Positions 18,873-28,754 of a DNA stretch of 64,000 bases are shown here, one piece after another. A program made the position numbers and the translations under genes. Location: the NCBI GenBank assembly GCA_018666775.1, contig JABIXC010000017.1:124001-188000 (forward strand), written 5' to 3'. The notes under the pieces were generated by a model. That model was not told the origin of the DNA, ran no database searches, and saw nothing but the letters and a program-made list of their open reading frames with translations. The stretch's first letter is position 1, and each line of letters opens with the position of its first letter. Origin of the DNA: Rhodospirillales bacterium. GTDB lineage: Bacteria > Pseudomonadota > Alphaproteobacteria > SMXQ01.

Positions 18873-20089
18873 CCGAAGCCACCCCGGGAATCGACCCCGA
18901 TTGTGGTGTGGCCGATGATTTCCCCCATGTGTGTCTGGTTGCGGGCGAGCATTCTGGCGATCACATGGCGGGGTTGCTGATGAAAGCCCTGGCGGACCGA
19001 CTTGATGGTCGGGTCCGATTTTCTGGTGTTGGGGGTGGGGAAATGATAGCAGCCGGTGGGGATAAGGGGTTCGATAGTTTTTTCCCAATGGAAGAAATTG
19101 CAATTGCGGGCATTTTTGAAATCATTCCCCATATTCCAAACGTTTTGCGCCGTATTAATCAAAGCGCAGAGCGGATCAAGGCCTTGAAGCCCGATGTTGT
19201 TATCACAATCGATTCGCCAGAATTTTCCTTTCGTTTGGGAAACAAGCTTTCCCGCACCAATATTCTGCATGTGCATTATGTGGCTCCAACGGTTTGGGCG
19301 TGGCGGCCAAAACGCGCGAAAATGATCTCTGGGTTTCTGGAACACTTGCTGACAATTTTGCCATTCGAGGCCCCATATTTTGAAAAATGGGGGCTTGATT
19401 GTACCTTTGTTGGGAACCCGGTGGTGGAAATGAATTTGGATCAAGGTGATGGGCCTGGGTTTCGAAAAAAGCACGGGCTTGGCCGTGATCAATTGGTGCT
19501 ATCCGTCCTCCCCGGCAGCCGCCTTTCAGAAGTGCGGTCTTTGCTGCCCATTTTCAAACAGGCCGTCGATATCATCAAGCGCCGTGTCCCCGATCTGGCT
19601 GTTGTGGTGCCAACGGTTGGGACCGTTGCAGATGAGGTAAAAGCAGCCGTTTCTGATTGGCCGGTTCCCGTTATCGTGACCGAAACCATCAATGCGAAAC
19701 GCGATGTCTTTGCAGCATCAAATGTGGCACTTGCGGCATCGGGAACGGTGACCAGTGAATTGGCCATGGCGGGTGTTCCCATGGTGATTGCCTATCGGGT
19801 GGCCCCTCTATCGGCCCTGCTCATCCGCATGATGACAAAGGTGAAGTATGTTTCCATTGTGAACATGGTTTTGGGTCGCGAAGTATCGCCTGAATTTATT
19901 CAGGAAAACTGCACGGGACCAAAAATAGCCAAGGCATTGGGGGATTTGCTTTGTGACGCGGATGCGCTTCGTGCCCAACGTGATGCGCTGGCCGAGGTTG
20001 GCGATAAACTGGGCCGCCATCTGGCACCATCCAGTGAAACCGCAGCCGGAGTCATCCTCAAAATTCTGGAAAAAAAGAACGCCCTCTAA
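18869..20089 (+). CDS. lpxB: Lipid-A-disaccharide synthase
   Basis: GT19 glycosyltransferase that joins lipid X and UDP-diacylglucosamine to make the lipid A disaccharide. It has 406 residues. The N-terminal block is VCLVAGEHSGDHMAGLL; others are APTVWAWRPKRAKM, the sugar-nucleotide-binding VLPGSRLSEVRSL and ALAASGTVTSELAMAGVPMV. The first 20 residues precede the conserved core and could be a longer-than-usual N-terminus, but ATGA coupling with lpxI supports this start. It ends the plus-strand run. Confidence 0.96.
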   Translation: MTEATPGIDPDCGVADDFPHVCLVAGEHSGDHMAGLLMKALADRLDGRVRFSGVGGGEMIAAGGDKGFDSFFPMEEIAIAGIFEIIPHIPNVLRRINQSAERIKALKPDVVITIDSPEFSFRLGNKLSRTNILHVHYVAPTVWAWRPKRAKMISGFLEHLLTILPFEAPYFEKWGLDCTFVGNPVVEMNLDQGDGPGFRKKHGLGRDQLVLSVLPGSRLSEVRSLLPIFKQAVDIIKRRVPDLAVVVPTVGTVADEVKAAVSDWPVPVIVTETINAKRDVFAASNVALAASGTVTSELAMAGVPMVIAYRVAPLSALLIRMMTKVKYVSIVNMVLGREVSPEFIQENCTGPKIAKALGDLLCDADALRAQRDALAEVGDKLGRHLAPSSETAAGVILKILEKKNAL

Positions 20090-20104
20090 ATAGCTTGTAG
20101 GGCG
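20080..20104. terminator. Possible shared hairpin between convergent lpxB and gltA
   Basis: CGCCCT (20080-20085) pairs with AGGGCG (20099-20104) around a 13-base loop, spanning the lpxB stop. There is an A-rich run on the left side but no clear U-tract on either transcript, so function is uncertain. Confidence 0.25.
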
Positions 20105-20113
20105 CGCTCAATC

Positions 20114-21475
20114 TTATCGCTTTGAAATCGGAACGAACTTGCGCCGTCCTTTGCCTGTATAGAGCTGGCGGGGACGACCGATTTTTTGAACCGGGTCTTC
20201 GATCAGTTCACCCCATTGTGCGATCCAGCCAACGGTCCGGGCGACGGCAAACAGAACCGTAAACATGGAAACCGGAAAGCCCATGGCTTTCAAAATGATG
20301 CCTGAATAAAAATCGACGTTGGGGTACAGTTTGCGATCAACGAAATAGGAATCGTTCAGCGCGATCTGTTCCAGCTCCATCGCAAGATCGAGCAAGGGTT
20401 CATCCTTGATCTTCAGTTCACGAAGAACCTTGTGACAGGATTTTTGAAGCACCATGGCCCGTGGGTCATAATTTTTATAAACCCGGTGCCCAAAGCCCAT
20501 CAACATGGTGGGATCAGATTTGTCTTTGACCTTTGCCAAATACGGCTTGATGTTTTTCGTGCTGCCAATTTCACCCAGCATTTTCAGAACCGCTTCATTG
20601 GCACCGCCATGTGCTGGCCCCCAAAGAGATGCGATGCCTGCTGCAATACAGGCAAACGGGTTGGCCCCGGTGGACCCGGCAAGACGCACAGTGGATGTTG
20701 ATGCATTCTGTTCATGATCGGCATGAAGAATGAAAATGCGGTCCATGGCATCGGCCAGAACCGGATTGGTGACGTATTCTTCACACGGAACACCAAACAT
20801 CATATAGAGAAAGTTTTCGGCATATTTCAGATCATTGCGCGGATACATAAAGGGTTGGCCGATGGAAAATTTATAGGCCATCGCCGCAATGGTCGGCATT
20901 TTTGCGATCAAACGATAGGACGCCACCATGCGCTGGTGGGGATCGTTGATATCTGTGGAATCATGATAGAAAGCGGAAAGCGCCCCCACAACACCGCACA
21001 TGATGGCCATGGGATGGGCATCGCGTCGGAAACCCCGGAAAAAATAGTTGAGCTGTTCATGGACCATGGTGTGCATGGTGATGGTGTGTTCAAAATCTTT
21101 TTTCTCAGGCCTCGATGGCAGTTCACCATTCAAAAGAAGATAGCAAACTTCCATGAAGTCGCTTTTTTCAGCGAGATCTTCAATAGAATACCCACGATGA
21201 AGCAAGACACCCTTGTCGCCATCAATATAGGTAATGGCTGATTCCGTGGAACCCGTTGCGGTAAAGCCCGGGTCATAGGTGAAATACCCGGTATTCGCAT
21301 AGAGCGGGCGAATGTCGATAACTTTGGGGCCAATCTTGCCTTTCAGCAATGGCAACTCTGTCGTATTGCCATTGGTGTTATCGGTCAGGGTGACGGTTTC
21401 GCGCTTCCCCTTCGATGCAGGTGCCTTTTTGGCTTTTTTCTTGGTTTTGGAACCCGTAGGTTTCGCCATTTTCAT
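20114..21475 (-). CDS. gltA: Citrate synthase
   Basis: Condenses oxaloacetate and acetyl-CoA at the entry to the TCA cycle. It has 453 residues and is of the hexameric type I family. Catalytic blocks are visible: [35 protein letters not shown] and NVDFYSGI. Odd: the first 26 residues form a tail with ten Lys before the conserved part, longer and more basic than usual. The start at 21475 has GGGGA five bases upstream; a second ATG is at 21469. It is convergent with lpxB, and a promoter candidate lies upstream. Confidence 0.96.
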   Translation of the reverse strand: MKMAKPTGSKTKKKAKKAPASKGKRETVTLTDNTNGNTTELPLLKGKIGPKVIDIRPLYANTGYFTYDPGFTATGSTESAITYIDGDKGVLLHRGYSIEDLAEKSDFMEVCYLLLNGELPSRPEKKDFEHTITMHTMVHEQLNYFFRGFRRDAHPMAIMCGVVGALSAFYHDSTDINDPHQRMVASYRLIAKMPTIAAMAYKFSIGQPFMYPRNDLKYAENFLYMMFGVPCEEYVTNPVLADAMDRIFILHADHEQNASTSTVRLAGSTGANPFACIAAGIASLWGPAHGGANEAVLKMLGEIGSTKNIKPYLAKVKDKSDPTMLMGFGHRVYKNYDPRAMVLQKSCHKVLRELKIKDEPLLDLAMELEQIALNDSYFVDRKLYPNVDFYSGIILKAMGFPVSMFTVLFAVARTVGWIAQWGELIEDPVQKIGRPRQLYTGKGRRKFVPISKR

Positions 21476-21517
21476 TTTTCCCCGGTTTTACTTACTGTTT
21501 TTGCTCAATCGGCGGCC

Positions 21518-21546
21518 AGCATATAGTGCACTTGGTTAATTATCAA
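21518..21546 (-). promoter_or_regulatory. Promoter candidate for gltA
   Basis: On the minus strand TTGATA (21546-21541) and TATGCT (21523-21518) are separated by 17 bases, about 45 bases before the gltA start. This is a sequence match only. Confidence 0.4.
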
Positions 21547-21553
21547 TTGAGCA

Positions 21554-21585
21554 GGGCCGAATTGTCAAAGACAGTGTTTCGGCCC
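21554..21585 (-). terminator. Hairpin downstream of gltX
   Basis: A perfect 8-base stem (21554-21561 with 21578-21585, GGGCCGAA/TTCGGCCC) encloses a smaller TGTC/GACA stem. It lies 15 bases beyond the gltX stop. There is no U-tract on the gltX side, so it is either a weak terminator or an mRNA 3' stabiliser. Confidence 0.4.
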
Positions 21586-21599
21586 CATTTTGCCAATCA

Positions 21600-23015
21600 T
21601 CAGGAATCAGTGACGTCCTGGATGCGCAAAAGTGTCTCTTCGCGCCCCAAAACCTCTAAAACCTCGAATAATCCGGGTGAATCTGTGCGCCCGGTTGTGG
21701 CGGCCCGCAGGGGTTGGGCAATGTTGCCCAGCTGGATATCTGTTGCCTCAACAAAGCCGCGAATGGCTTCTTCCAGAACATCCATTTTCCAGTCATCCAG
21801 ACCTTCCAGGGTTTTTATGAGTGCTTCAAGCCGGCCAATGGCGTCCGCATTGATCTGTTTGGCGGCTTTTTTGGTCATTTTTAATGGACGGGGTGCGACA
21901 TAAAAAGATGCCTTTTCGGCCAATTCGGGCAGGGTGGTGGCTCTGGGTTTCAGGCCGACCAGTCCATGCATCAATCTGGCACGGCCCAAGTCATCAATGG
22001 ATGTTTCGGTAATGTCGGAAATCAACGGGCAGATCAGGTCGACCAAACGCCCATCATCGGCTTCGCGAATATAATGGGCATTCAGGCTGGTCAGCTTTTC
22101 CATATCAAACCGCGCGGGGCTTTTGCCAACGCCTTCAAGGGTGAACCACTCGATGGCTTCTTCGCGGGATATAATCTCATCGTCACCATGGCCCCAGCCA
22201 AGGCGCAACAGGTAGTTAAACATGGCCTCGTTCAGGAACCCCATGTCCCGGTAAGCCTCTACCCCAAGGGCACCATGACGTTTTGATAGTTTGGCACCAT
22301 CGGCACCGTGGAGCAGGGGCATATGCCCAAATTCGGGGATTTTCCAACCCATCAATTGATAAAGCTGCGCTTGGCGAAAACTGTTGGTCAGGTGATCATC
22401 GCCCCGAATGACATGGGTGATGCCCATATCATGGTCATCAACCACCACAGACAGCATATAGGTGGGCGTGCCATCAGACCGCAGCAGGACCATATCGTCC
22501 AGTTCCCCATTGGCAACCCGAACGTCCCCTTGAACCAGATCGGCAATGATGGTTTCGCCGTCCTGGGGTGCCCGAAGGCGGACCACGGGATCAACCCCCG
22601 AAGGCGCATCCGCTGGATCGCGATCCCGCCAGCGCCCGTCGTAGCGCATGGAACGACCCTCAGCTTTTGCAGTTTCACGCATTTCAGAAAGCTCTTCTGG
22701 CGTTGCATAGCAATTATAAGCCTTGCCCGCCTCCAGAAGGCTTTTGGCAACCTCACTATGGCGCGTGGCATGTTGGGATTGGAAAAAGGGTTCTTCATCG
22801 CCTGATAGGCCCATCCATTCAAGCCCATCCAAAATGGCACCAATGGCTTCTTCGGTGGAACGCTTGCGGTCGGTATCTTCGATGCGCAGCAGATAGCGGC
22901 CCTGATGGTGGCGTGCAAACAGCCAATTGAACAATGCCGTACGAACCCCTCCGATATGAAGGAATCCGGTTGGGCTGGGGGCAAAACGGGTAACGATATT
23001 TGTTGTTTCAGTCAT
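21600..23015 (-). CDS. gltX: Glutamyl-tRNA synthetase
   Basis: Charges tRNA-Glu; class I aminoacyl-tRNA synthetase of 471 residues. The HIGH-type motif is [19 protein letters not shown] and the KMSKS-type motif is AKLSKRHGA. The editing-free C-terminal helical anticodon-binding domain follows from about residue 330. Many alphaproteobacteria carry two GluRS copies and form Gln-tRNA by amidation; this copy alone cannot show which tRNAs it charges. It is divergent from comEC across about 105 bases. Confidence 0.96.
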   Translation of the reverse strand: MTETTNIVTRFAPSPTGFLHIGGVRTALFNWLFARHHQGRYLLRIEDTDRKRSTEEAIGAILDGLEWMGLSGDEEPFFQSQHATRHSEVAKSLLEAGKAYNCYATPEELSEMRETAKAEGRSMRYDGRWRDRDPADAPSGVDPVVRLRAPQDGETIIADLVQGDVRVANGELDDMVLLRSDGTPTYMLSVVVDDHDMGITHVIRGDDHLTNSFRQAQLYQLMGWKIPEFGHMPLLHGADGAKLSKRHGALGVEAYRDMGFLNEAMFNYLLRLGWGHGDDEIISREEAIEWFTLEGVGKSPARFDMEKLTSLNAHYIREADDGRLVDLICPLISDITETSIDDLGRARLMHGLVGLKPRATTLPELAEKASFYVAPRPLKMTKKAAKQINADAIGRLEALIKTLEGLDDWKMDVLEEAIRGFVEATDIQLGNIAQPLRAATTGRTDSPGLFEVLEVLGREETLLRIQDVTDS

Positions 23016-23120
23016 GACGCGATGGCTTAGCCTTGTTAATCTCTTATTCGGTGCCCGGGTTTAGCACATTCCTTGGCGTGATTCATTTAGGAAGTTTGCC
23101 CGTCGGAGTTCTGGCCCCCT

Positions 23121-25355
23121 ATGGCACAGCGTTTTACTGAATTTTTAAGGGCAAGGCCACTCTTTCAGGCCTTGAACAATGCCTTCGTGCAGGAGGCCGA
23201 CCGTTGGCTCCTGTGGTTCCCCGTGGGGCTGGGGTTTGGGGTTGCCGTCTATTTCCTGCTCCCCTTTGAACCACCCCTTATCCCGGGTCTGGTGGCTGTG
23301 GGGCTTGGGCTTGTCGGTATGGCGCTTGGACGCCGGTTTTGGGAAAAAAGCCGTTGGTTTGGCTTTTTGGCGATCTTTTCCATGGTGTTTACCCTTCTTG
23401 CCACCGGTTTGTCTCTGGCCAAGGGGCATAGCCTGTGGGCATCGGCGCCAGTCCTTGCAAAACGCATTGGTCCCGTTTTTGTGGTGGGGCGCGTGATGGC
23501 CCTTGAACCGGGGCTCAAGGGTGCGCGCATGACGCTCGATCAATTGGTCATTGACCGGCTTTCGCCAGCGGCAACCCCAAAACGGGTGCGCCTGCGCCTT
23601 CGGGGGAAATGGAACCTGAACCTAGCCCAAGGCGACCGCGTGCGGATCAGGGCCATGATGTCGCCGCCCCCTGGCCCCGCTGCACCGGGCGCGTTTGATT
23701 TTGCACGATTGGCATGGTTCCGGGGATTGGGGGGTGTTGGGTTTGCGGTTTCAAAGCCCACCCGGATCACTGTCGCTGCCAGTGAAACCGACGGTGTTTA
23801 TGGCAAAGTGGCGAAAGGGTTTGGACATTTTATTGCTGGTCTGCGCCGGCACCTTTTTGAAAAAATTACCAAGGTCCTTCCCGGGGCATCGGGTGGCATT
23901 GCGGCGGCCTTAATGACCGGGGAAAGAGGCAATATCCCGCCACCCGCCATGGAATATATGCGTGCGGCCGGATTGGCACATTTGTTAGCAATTTCAGGCC
24001 TGCATATCGGTCTTGTGACGGGCATCCTTTTTTTCAGCCTGCGGGCTTTGTTGGTTCTTATCCCCGGTGCGGCCCTAAACCACCCGATCAAAAAATGGGC
24101 GGCAGGGGCGGCACTTTTGGGGGCAGGGGCGTATTTGCTTCTGACCGGTGCAACGGTGCCCACCCAGCGGGCATTTTTAATGACCGGGCTGGTTCTGACG
24201 GCGGTGATGGTGGATCGGGCGGCCATTTCCATGCGCCTTGTGGCATGGGCGGCGGTGGTCGTTCTTGCGGTTGCCCCCGATAGCCTTATGGGACCCAGCT
24301 TTCAAATGTCGTTTGCTGCCGTTGTCGCCTTGATTGCGGTGTACGAGAGCGCGCGCCACCCGTTGGTAATTTTACGGGGCCATGGTGGAATTTCGCGGCG
24401 CATCATGATCTATGGGGCGGGGGTGTTGCTGACAACACTGGTCGCTGGCATGGCAACGGCACCTTTTGCGCTCTATCACTTTAACCGGTTTGCCAGTTTT
24501 GGCTTGATCGCCAATCTGGGTGCGGTGCCGGTGACGGCATTCTGGATAATGCCCTGGGCCGTTGTGGCCTATATTTTAACCCCCTTTGGGCTAGAGCATT
24601 TGGCATTGGTCCCCATGGGGTGGGGGGTTGATGGGGTGCTGGCCATTGCCCGTTTTGTATCAACCCGTCCCGGGGCATCCATCTGGGTATCCGCCATGCC
24701 ACCTTGGGGGATTGCATCGGTGGCGATTGGCGGGTTGTGGCTGTGTTTGTGGCGCGGCCGATGGCGATTGGCAGGCCCTGTCGTGATCCTTGTGGGCATG
24801 GTGTCTTTGGCGGTTTACCAGCCGCCAGATGTTTTGGTGGCGGGCAATGGCAAAAGCTTTGCTGTTTATGATGGTTCGGGTGAATTGTTGTTCGGGGGCG
24901 AAAAAGGATCAAAATTCCAGCGTGAAATCTGGCTGCGCCGATCAGGCAATGGTGAACGTCTTGCCCTTGCAAAAACACGCCCCAAAAACAAACGTGGAAA
25001 AAATAAACGCCATAATCATCAGCGCACCGATACCGTGCGTGCCCTTAAATGTGATGCCCTTGGCTGTGTCTTTCAGGTCCGAGGCCGAGAGATCAGCTTG
25101 ATTTACAGTCCCGCTGCGGCCAGTGAGGATTGCCCCCGTTCTGATGTGGTGGTGTCCTTGCAGCCGCTTGGCCGGACAAAATGCAGGGGTCCGGTGCGCG
25201 TGATTGACCGGTTTGATTTGTGGCGCGAAGGCGCGCATGCCATTTGGATCGATGAAGCAGGGATGGTGCGGGTAGAAACTGTGGCAGCCATGCGGGGCGC
25301 GCGGCCATGGGTGCAGAAACCCAAAAGGCGCACCCGGAAAGCCCCGAAAAAATAA
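23121..25355 (+). CDS. comEC: ComEC/Rec2-family membrane protein
   Basis: Large membrane protein of the family that forms the DNA-uptake channel in competent bacteria; 744 residues. It has N-terminal membrane segments with a DUF4131-like beta region (about 25-210), then the competence domain with the family stretches LLAISGLHIGLVTG, ATVPTQRAFLMT and GPSFQMSFAAVVAL. The C-terminal region lacks the HxHxDH metal motif of ComEC metallo-beta-lactamase domains and has a basic patch near residue 620 and a basic tail. DNA uptake is not implied by this gene alone. Its end faces the lexA end 3 bases away. Confidence 0.88.
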   Translation: MAQRFTEFLRARPLFQALNNAFVQEADRWLLWFPVGLGFGVAVYFLLPFEPPLIPGLVAVGLGLVGMALGRRFWEKSRWFGFLAIFSMVFTLLATGLSLAKGHSLWASAPVLAKRIGPVFVVGRVMALEPGLKGARMTLDQLVIDRLSPAATPKRVRLRLRGKWNLNLAQGDRVRIRAMMSPPPGPAAPGAFDFARLAWFRGLGGVGFAVSKPTRITVAASETDGVYGKVAKGFGHFIAGLRRHLFEKITKVLPGASGGIAAALMTGERGNIPPPAMEYMRAAGLAHLLAISGLHIGLVTGILFFSLRALLVLIPGAALNHPIKKWAAGAALLGAGAYLLLTGATVPTQRAFLMTGLVLTAVMVDRAAISMRLVAWAAVVVLAVAPDSLMGPSFQMSFAAVVALIAVYESARHPLVILRGHGGISRRIMIYGAGVLLTTLVAGMATAPFALYHFNRFASFGLIANLGAVPVTAFWIMPWAVVAYILTPFGLEHLALVPMGWGVDGVLAIARFVSTRPGASIWVSAMPPWGIASVAIGGLWLCLWRGRWRLAGPVVILVGMVSLAVYQPPDVLVAGNGKSFAVYDGSGELLFGGEKGSKFQREIWLRRSGNGERLALAKTRPKNKRGKNKRHNHQRTDTVRALKCDALGCVFQVRGREISLIYSPAAASEDCPRSDVVVSLQPLGRTKCRGPVRVIDRFDLWREGAHAIWIDEAGMVRVETVAAMRGARPWVQKPKRRTRKAPKK

Positions 25356-25358
25356 GCT

Positions 25359-26084
25359 TTAGTGATATGTGCGGATAATGCCGACGAGGGTGCCTTGTAC
25401 AGCGACCTGATCGGGGCCGAAGATGCGGGTTTCATACGCGGCATTGGCGGGCTCCAGAGCAATGGATGGCCCCTTGCGGCGCAGCCTTTTCAGGGTGACT
25501 TCGTGCCCTTCGACCAATGCCACCACGATGGCACCGTTATTGGCCGTGTCTGATTGCCGGATCACGGCGATGTCGCCATCCAGGATGCCCGCTTCAATCA
25601 TGGAATCGCCTTCAACCTCCAACGCGTAATGATCGCCTCTGCCAACCATGTCTGCGGGCACACCAATAGAATTGGTGGGGTCGCGCAGGGCTTCTATGGG
25701 GGTGCCAGCGGCAATGCGCCCGTGCAGGGGCAGTTCAACCGTTTCACCACCGTCTAGCCGGTTTGCTGGTTTTGGATTGCTTTTGAAATTGCCCTTGATG
25801 ACATTGGGGTCGAAATCCTGATCATTATCACCATCATCATTGCCATCTGTGGCACTGCCCATGGCCGCACCTTCGGGCAGGCGAAGAATTTCCAGTGCCC
25901 GGGCACGATGGGCGAGACGACGGATAAAACCGCGTTCCTCAAGCCCGGAAATCAACCGGTGGATACCAGATTTTGATTTAAGCGCCAGCGCGTCTTTCAT
26001 TTCATCGAAAGAGGGGCAAATGCCGGTTTGTTGAAGCCGGGCATTAATGAAAATCAGAAGTTCATGTTGTTTTTTGGTAAGCAT
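25359..26084 (-). CDS. lexA: LexA repressor
   Basis: SOS repressor that cleaves itself with RecA help. It has 241 residues from ATG 26084, which has GAGG four bases upstream; a GTG directly before it is less likely. The N-terminal winged HTH reads [20 protein letters not shown]. The cleavage bond is Ala126-Gly127 in [10 protein letters not shown]; the catalytic dyad is Ser161 (EGDSMIEAG) and Lys199 (VTLKRL). An acidic linker around residues 78-92 is longer than in E. coli LexA. It lies downstream of moeA, with SOS-box sequences in between. Confidence 0.97.
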   Translation of the reverse strand: MLTKKQHELLIFINARLQQTGICPSFDEMKDALALKSKSGIHRLISGLEERGFIRRLAHRARALEILRLPEGAAMGSATDGNDDGDNDQDFDPNVIKGNFKSNPKPANRLDGGETVELPLHGRIAAGTPIEALRDPTNSIGVPADMVGRGDHYALEVEGDSMIEAGILDGDIAVIRQSDTANNGAIVVALVEGHEVTLKRLRRKGPSIALEPANAAYETRIFGPDQVAVQGTLVGIIRTYH

Positions 26085-26144
26085 CACGCCTCATTTCCGG
26101 GGCCCATTTTTTCCAGCCTGTGGGGGCCAGTTTTATGAAACCAC

Positions 26145-26172
26145 AAGATATAGAACAAAACAAAAACATCAA
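26145..26172 (-). promoter_or_regulatory. lexA promoter candidate
   Basis: On the minus strand TTGATG (26172-26167) and TATCTT (26150-26145) are separated by 16 bases. A degenerate SOS-like box (GAAC-N7-AAAC, 26153-26167) falls in the spacer. Confidence 0.4.
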
Positions 26173-26177
26173 CACAT

Positions 26178-26192
26178 GTTCTAGTTTAGTTC
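26178..26192 (+). promoter_or_regulatory. SOS (LexA) box of alphaproteobacterial type
   Basis: A perfect GTTC-N7-GTTC direct repeat (26178-26181 and 26189-26192), the alphaproteobacterial LexA operator. It lies about 95 bases upstream of the lexA start and five bases upstream of the proposed -35, consistent with autoregulation. Confidence 0.75.
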
Positions 26193-26218
26193 TTTTTAGA
26201 CGTCAAGACCGAATTGGG

Positions 26219-27430
26219 TCAACTTCCAGATAGAGCAATGACATTGACCGCATCGCCGGCCTTTGCCGGGGGTGCGTTGGCCGGGCGGTGGATCAGGCAC
26301 CCAGCCCGGGCCAAGGTCGCCATTTGGGACGAATCCTGAAGATTAAAGGGGCTTGCGCACGCATTGCCATCAACATCGAGATCAAGGGATGCCCGCATAA
26401 AATCTTCCCGAAAATTATTGGCCGCTAAATCAGCCCCTAAAATGGCCCGGGTCATCTGCATGGCAGATTTGGGCCTGCCCAGCATGTGGTCAATGGCTGG
26501 CTTTAAATATAAAATGGCACACACAAGCGAAGATACCGGATTGCCGGGCAAGCCCAACACGGGCACATCCCCCAACTGGCCAAACATCAAGGGTTTGCCC
26601 GGTTTCATGGCAATGCGCCAAAAATTTATTTCCATGCCTTCTTCGCTGAGGACTTTTCGCACCAAATCCTTATCCCCAACAGAAACCCCGCCCATGGTGA
26701 TCAAAAGATCTGTGCCGACGGCCCCCTTGATCAGGGTACGGATAGAATCTTCGGTGTCTCGCGCAATGCCAAGGTCTTTGGGTTCACCACCCTGGGCCTT
26801 GATCAGGGCGGAAAGCGCTGGGCCATTGGAACTGACGATCTGGTTGGGGCCAATGGGGTCACCGGGGCGCACAATTTCATCCCCCGTTGCCAGAAGGGCG
26901 ATCACCGGTTTGCGGGTGACGGGTAGGTCTGGATAATTCATGGCGGCGGCCAGACCAATATGACGCGCGGTCAAATACGTGCCCGCATTGATTAGTTCGT
27001 CGCCTTCAGAAAAATCGATCCCGGCGCATCGGATGTGCTGACCCAAAGGGGGAGCTTCTTTGATCTCTACGGTTTCAGGGCCCATGTCGGTGTCTTCTTG
27101 CAACACAATGGCATCGGCCCCTTTGGGCACTGGCCCGCCGGTAAAGATGCGCACCGCCTGACCGGGCCCAACCAATCCGTCAAAGGCACCGCCTGCCGGG
27201 GCTTCGCCAATCACGCTCAGCGATATGGGGGTGGTGGCGACATCGCAGGCGCGCACGGCATAGCCATCCATGGCTGAGACGGCGACCGGGGGTTGCGTGC
27301 GTCTGGCGGCAATGGTTTCACCAAGCACGCGTCCATGGGCATCGTTTAAAGCCACGGTTTCACATGCCAGCGGCTTGAACGCATCGATGATTTTGGTTCG
27401 GGCCTGTTCTACGGAAATAAGATCAGCCAC
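26219..27430 (-). CDS. moeA: Molybdopterin molybdenumtransferase MoeA
   Basis: Inserts molybdate into adenylylated molybdopterin in cofactor synthesis. It has 403 residues from GTG 27430, giving the N-terminus MADLISVEQARTKII. A longer opening to 27535 runs through moaC. Conserved blocks are PPVAVSAMDGYAVRA, TGGPVPKGADAIVLQE, ALLATGDEIV, MGGVSVGDKD and GLPGNPVSS. Only one base separates it from the moaC stop, with GGAG seven bases upstream, so the genes are coupled. Confidence 0.95.
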   Translation of the reverse strand: MADLISVEQARTKIIDAFKPLACETVALNDAHGRVLGETIAARRTQPPVAVSAMDGYAVRACDVATTPISLSVIGEAPAGGAFDGLVGPGQAVRIFTGGPVPKGADAIVLQEDTDMGPETVEIKEAPPLGQHIRCAGIDFSEGDELINAGTYLTARHIGLAAAMNYPDLPVTRKPVIALLATGDEIVRPGDPIGPNQIVSSNGPALSALIKAQGGEPKDLGIARDTEDSIRTLIKGAVGTDLLITMGGVSVGDKDLVRKVLSEEGMEINFWRIAMKPGKPLMFGQLGDVPVLGLPGNPVSSLVCAILYLKPAIDHMLGRPKSAMQMTRAILGADLAANNFREDFMRASLDLDVDGNACASPFNLQDSSQMATLARAGCLIHRPANAPPAKAGDAVNVIALSGS

Positions 27431-27431
27431 G

Positions 27432-27917
27432 TTATGCTCCGGGTGCCGTGAAGGCGCCGGATTTTCCACCGTCTTTATGCACCAAATGAATGTTGGTGAT
27501 GCGCATGGTGCGGTCCGCCGCCTTGCACATGTCATAGACCGTAAGTGCTGCGATGGACACGGCGGTAAGTGCCTCCATCTCGACCCCGGTTTTGCCGCTT
27601 AGTTTGCAGGTGGCGGTGATCAAAATGGCATTGTCGCCTTCATCGCCCACTTCTAAATCCACAAGGATGGATGTCAGCGCCAAAGGATGGCAGAGCGGAA
27701 TCAGGTCCGGGGTTTTTTTGGCACCCATAATCCCGGCGAGCCGTGCGACGGAAAGCACATCGCCTTTGGCAACCACGCCATCGCGAATTTTAACAAGGGT
27801 CTCAGGCGAAACCTCAATCCGGCCCTTTGCCGTGGCGGTGCGTTCGGTGATTTCTTTTGCGCCAACATCGACCATACGGGCGTTGCCCTTTTCATCCAAA
27901 TGGGTGAAATCAGCCAT
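27432..27917 (-). CDS. moaC: Cyclic pyranopterin monophosphate synthase MoaC
   Basis: Second step of molybdenum cofactor synthesis; it forms cyclic pyranopterin monophosphate. It has 161 residues. Family blocks are [27 protein letters not shown] and [20 protein letters not shown]. The 5' end overlaps trpC by 8 bases. The moaC-moeA pair attached to trp genes is a layout I recall from other alphaproteobacteria. Confidence 0.97.
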   Translation of the reverse strand: MADFTHLDEKGNARMVDVGAKEITERTATAKGRIEVSPETLVKIRDGVVAKGDVLSVARLAGIMGAKKTPDLIPLCHPLALTSILVDLEVGDEGDNAILITATCKLSGKTGVEMEALTAVSIAALTVYDMCKAADRTMRITNIHLVHKDGGKSGAFTAPGA

Positions 27918-28743
27918 GATCAGAATCCTTTTGCAGCGAAGATTTTTGTGAAAGCAATTCGCGGGTGGCTTGGGTTACGTCAACTTGGCGCATCAGGGAT
28001 TCACCGACCAGAAAACATCTGGGGCCACCGGCACAAGCGGCTGCCATGCGCGATAGATCATCCGCAGTCCGGATACCGCTTTCAGATACCAAAATCGCAT
28101 CTTTGGGGGCCAGCGGGGCCAGCTGTTCCGTCACCGCAATATCCGTTTTAAGCGTGCGCAAATTGCGGTTGTTAATGCCGATCAATCCGGTGCCCAGCAG
28201 GGCTGCGCGTTCCAGTTCTGCTTCATCATGAACTTCGACCAGAACATCCATATCAAAACTGGCTGCGGCATCGGCCATTTCACGGGCCAAACCATCATCA
28301 AGCACAGCCATAATCAGCAAGATACAATCGGCACCAATGGCCCGTGCTTCGGTAACCTGATAGGGGTCAATCATGAAATCCTTGCGCAAAACCGGCAATG
28401 AACAGGCGTTGCGCGCGGCAATCAGGTAATCATCGCGCCCTTGAAAATACGGCGTGTCGGTCAGCACCGAAAGACAGGTGGCCCCGCCGTCTTCGTATGC
28501 CTTTGCCAAAGTGGCTGGATCAAAATCTTCCCTGATAAGCCCTGCCGATGGGCTGGCTTTTTTTATCTCTGCGATCAAGCCATATTTGCCCGCATTGGCG
28601 CGTTCTGCCAGGGCGTTCTTAAAGCCCCGGACGGGTGGGGCAGCCTTCGCCGCATCGGCCAGAACGGAGGCCTGAATGGTGCCAGCCCGTGATGAAACCT
28701 CGCGGCGCTTTTCTTCGCAAATTTTAGCAAGGATATCCGACAC
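27910..28743 (-). CDS. trpC: Indole-3-glycerol phosphate synthase
   Basis: Ring-closing step of tryptophan synthesis; a TIM-barrel protein of 277 residues. Visible blocks are [48 protein letters not shown] and FLVGESLM. It is a stand-alone enzyme, not fused to TrpF as in E. coli. It overlaps moaC by 8 bases and follows trpD after 11 bases. Confidence 0.97.
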   Translation of the reverse strand: MSDILAKICEEKRREVSSRAGTIQASVLADAAKAAPPVRGFKNALAERANAGKYGLIAEIKKASPSAGLIREDFDPATLAKAYEDGGATCLSVLTDTPYFQGRDDYLIAARNACSLPVLRKDFMIDPYQVTEARAIGADCILLIMAVLDDGLAREMADAAASFDMDVLVEVHDEAELERAALLGTGLIGINNRNLRTLKTDIAVTEQLAPLAPKDAILVSESGIRTADDLSRMAAACAGGPRCFLVGESLMRQVDVTQATRELLSQKSSLQKDSDHG

Positions 28744-28754
28744 GAAGCTGATCC

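Noticed and set aside
17957-19492. A 511-codon open frame antisense to lpxA, lpxI and lpxB
   Set aside because: The opposite strand carries three intact lipid A genes with clear motifs and coupled overlaps. The antisense product is low-complexity (Ser/Pro/Arg-rich) with no recognisable domain, as expected from codon bias.
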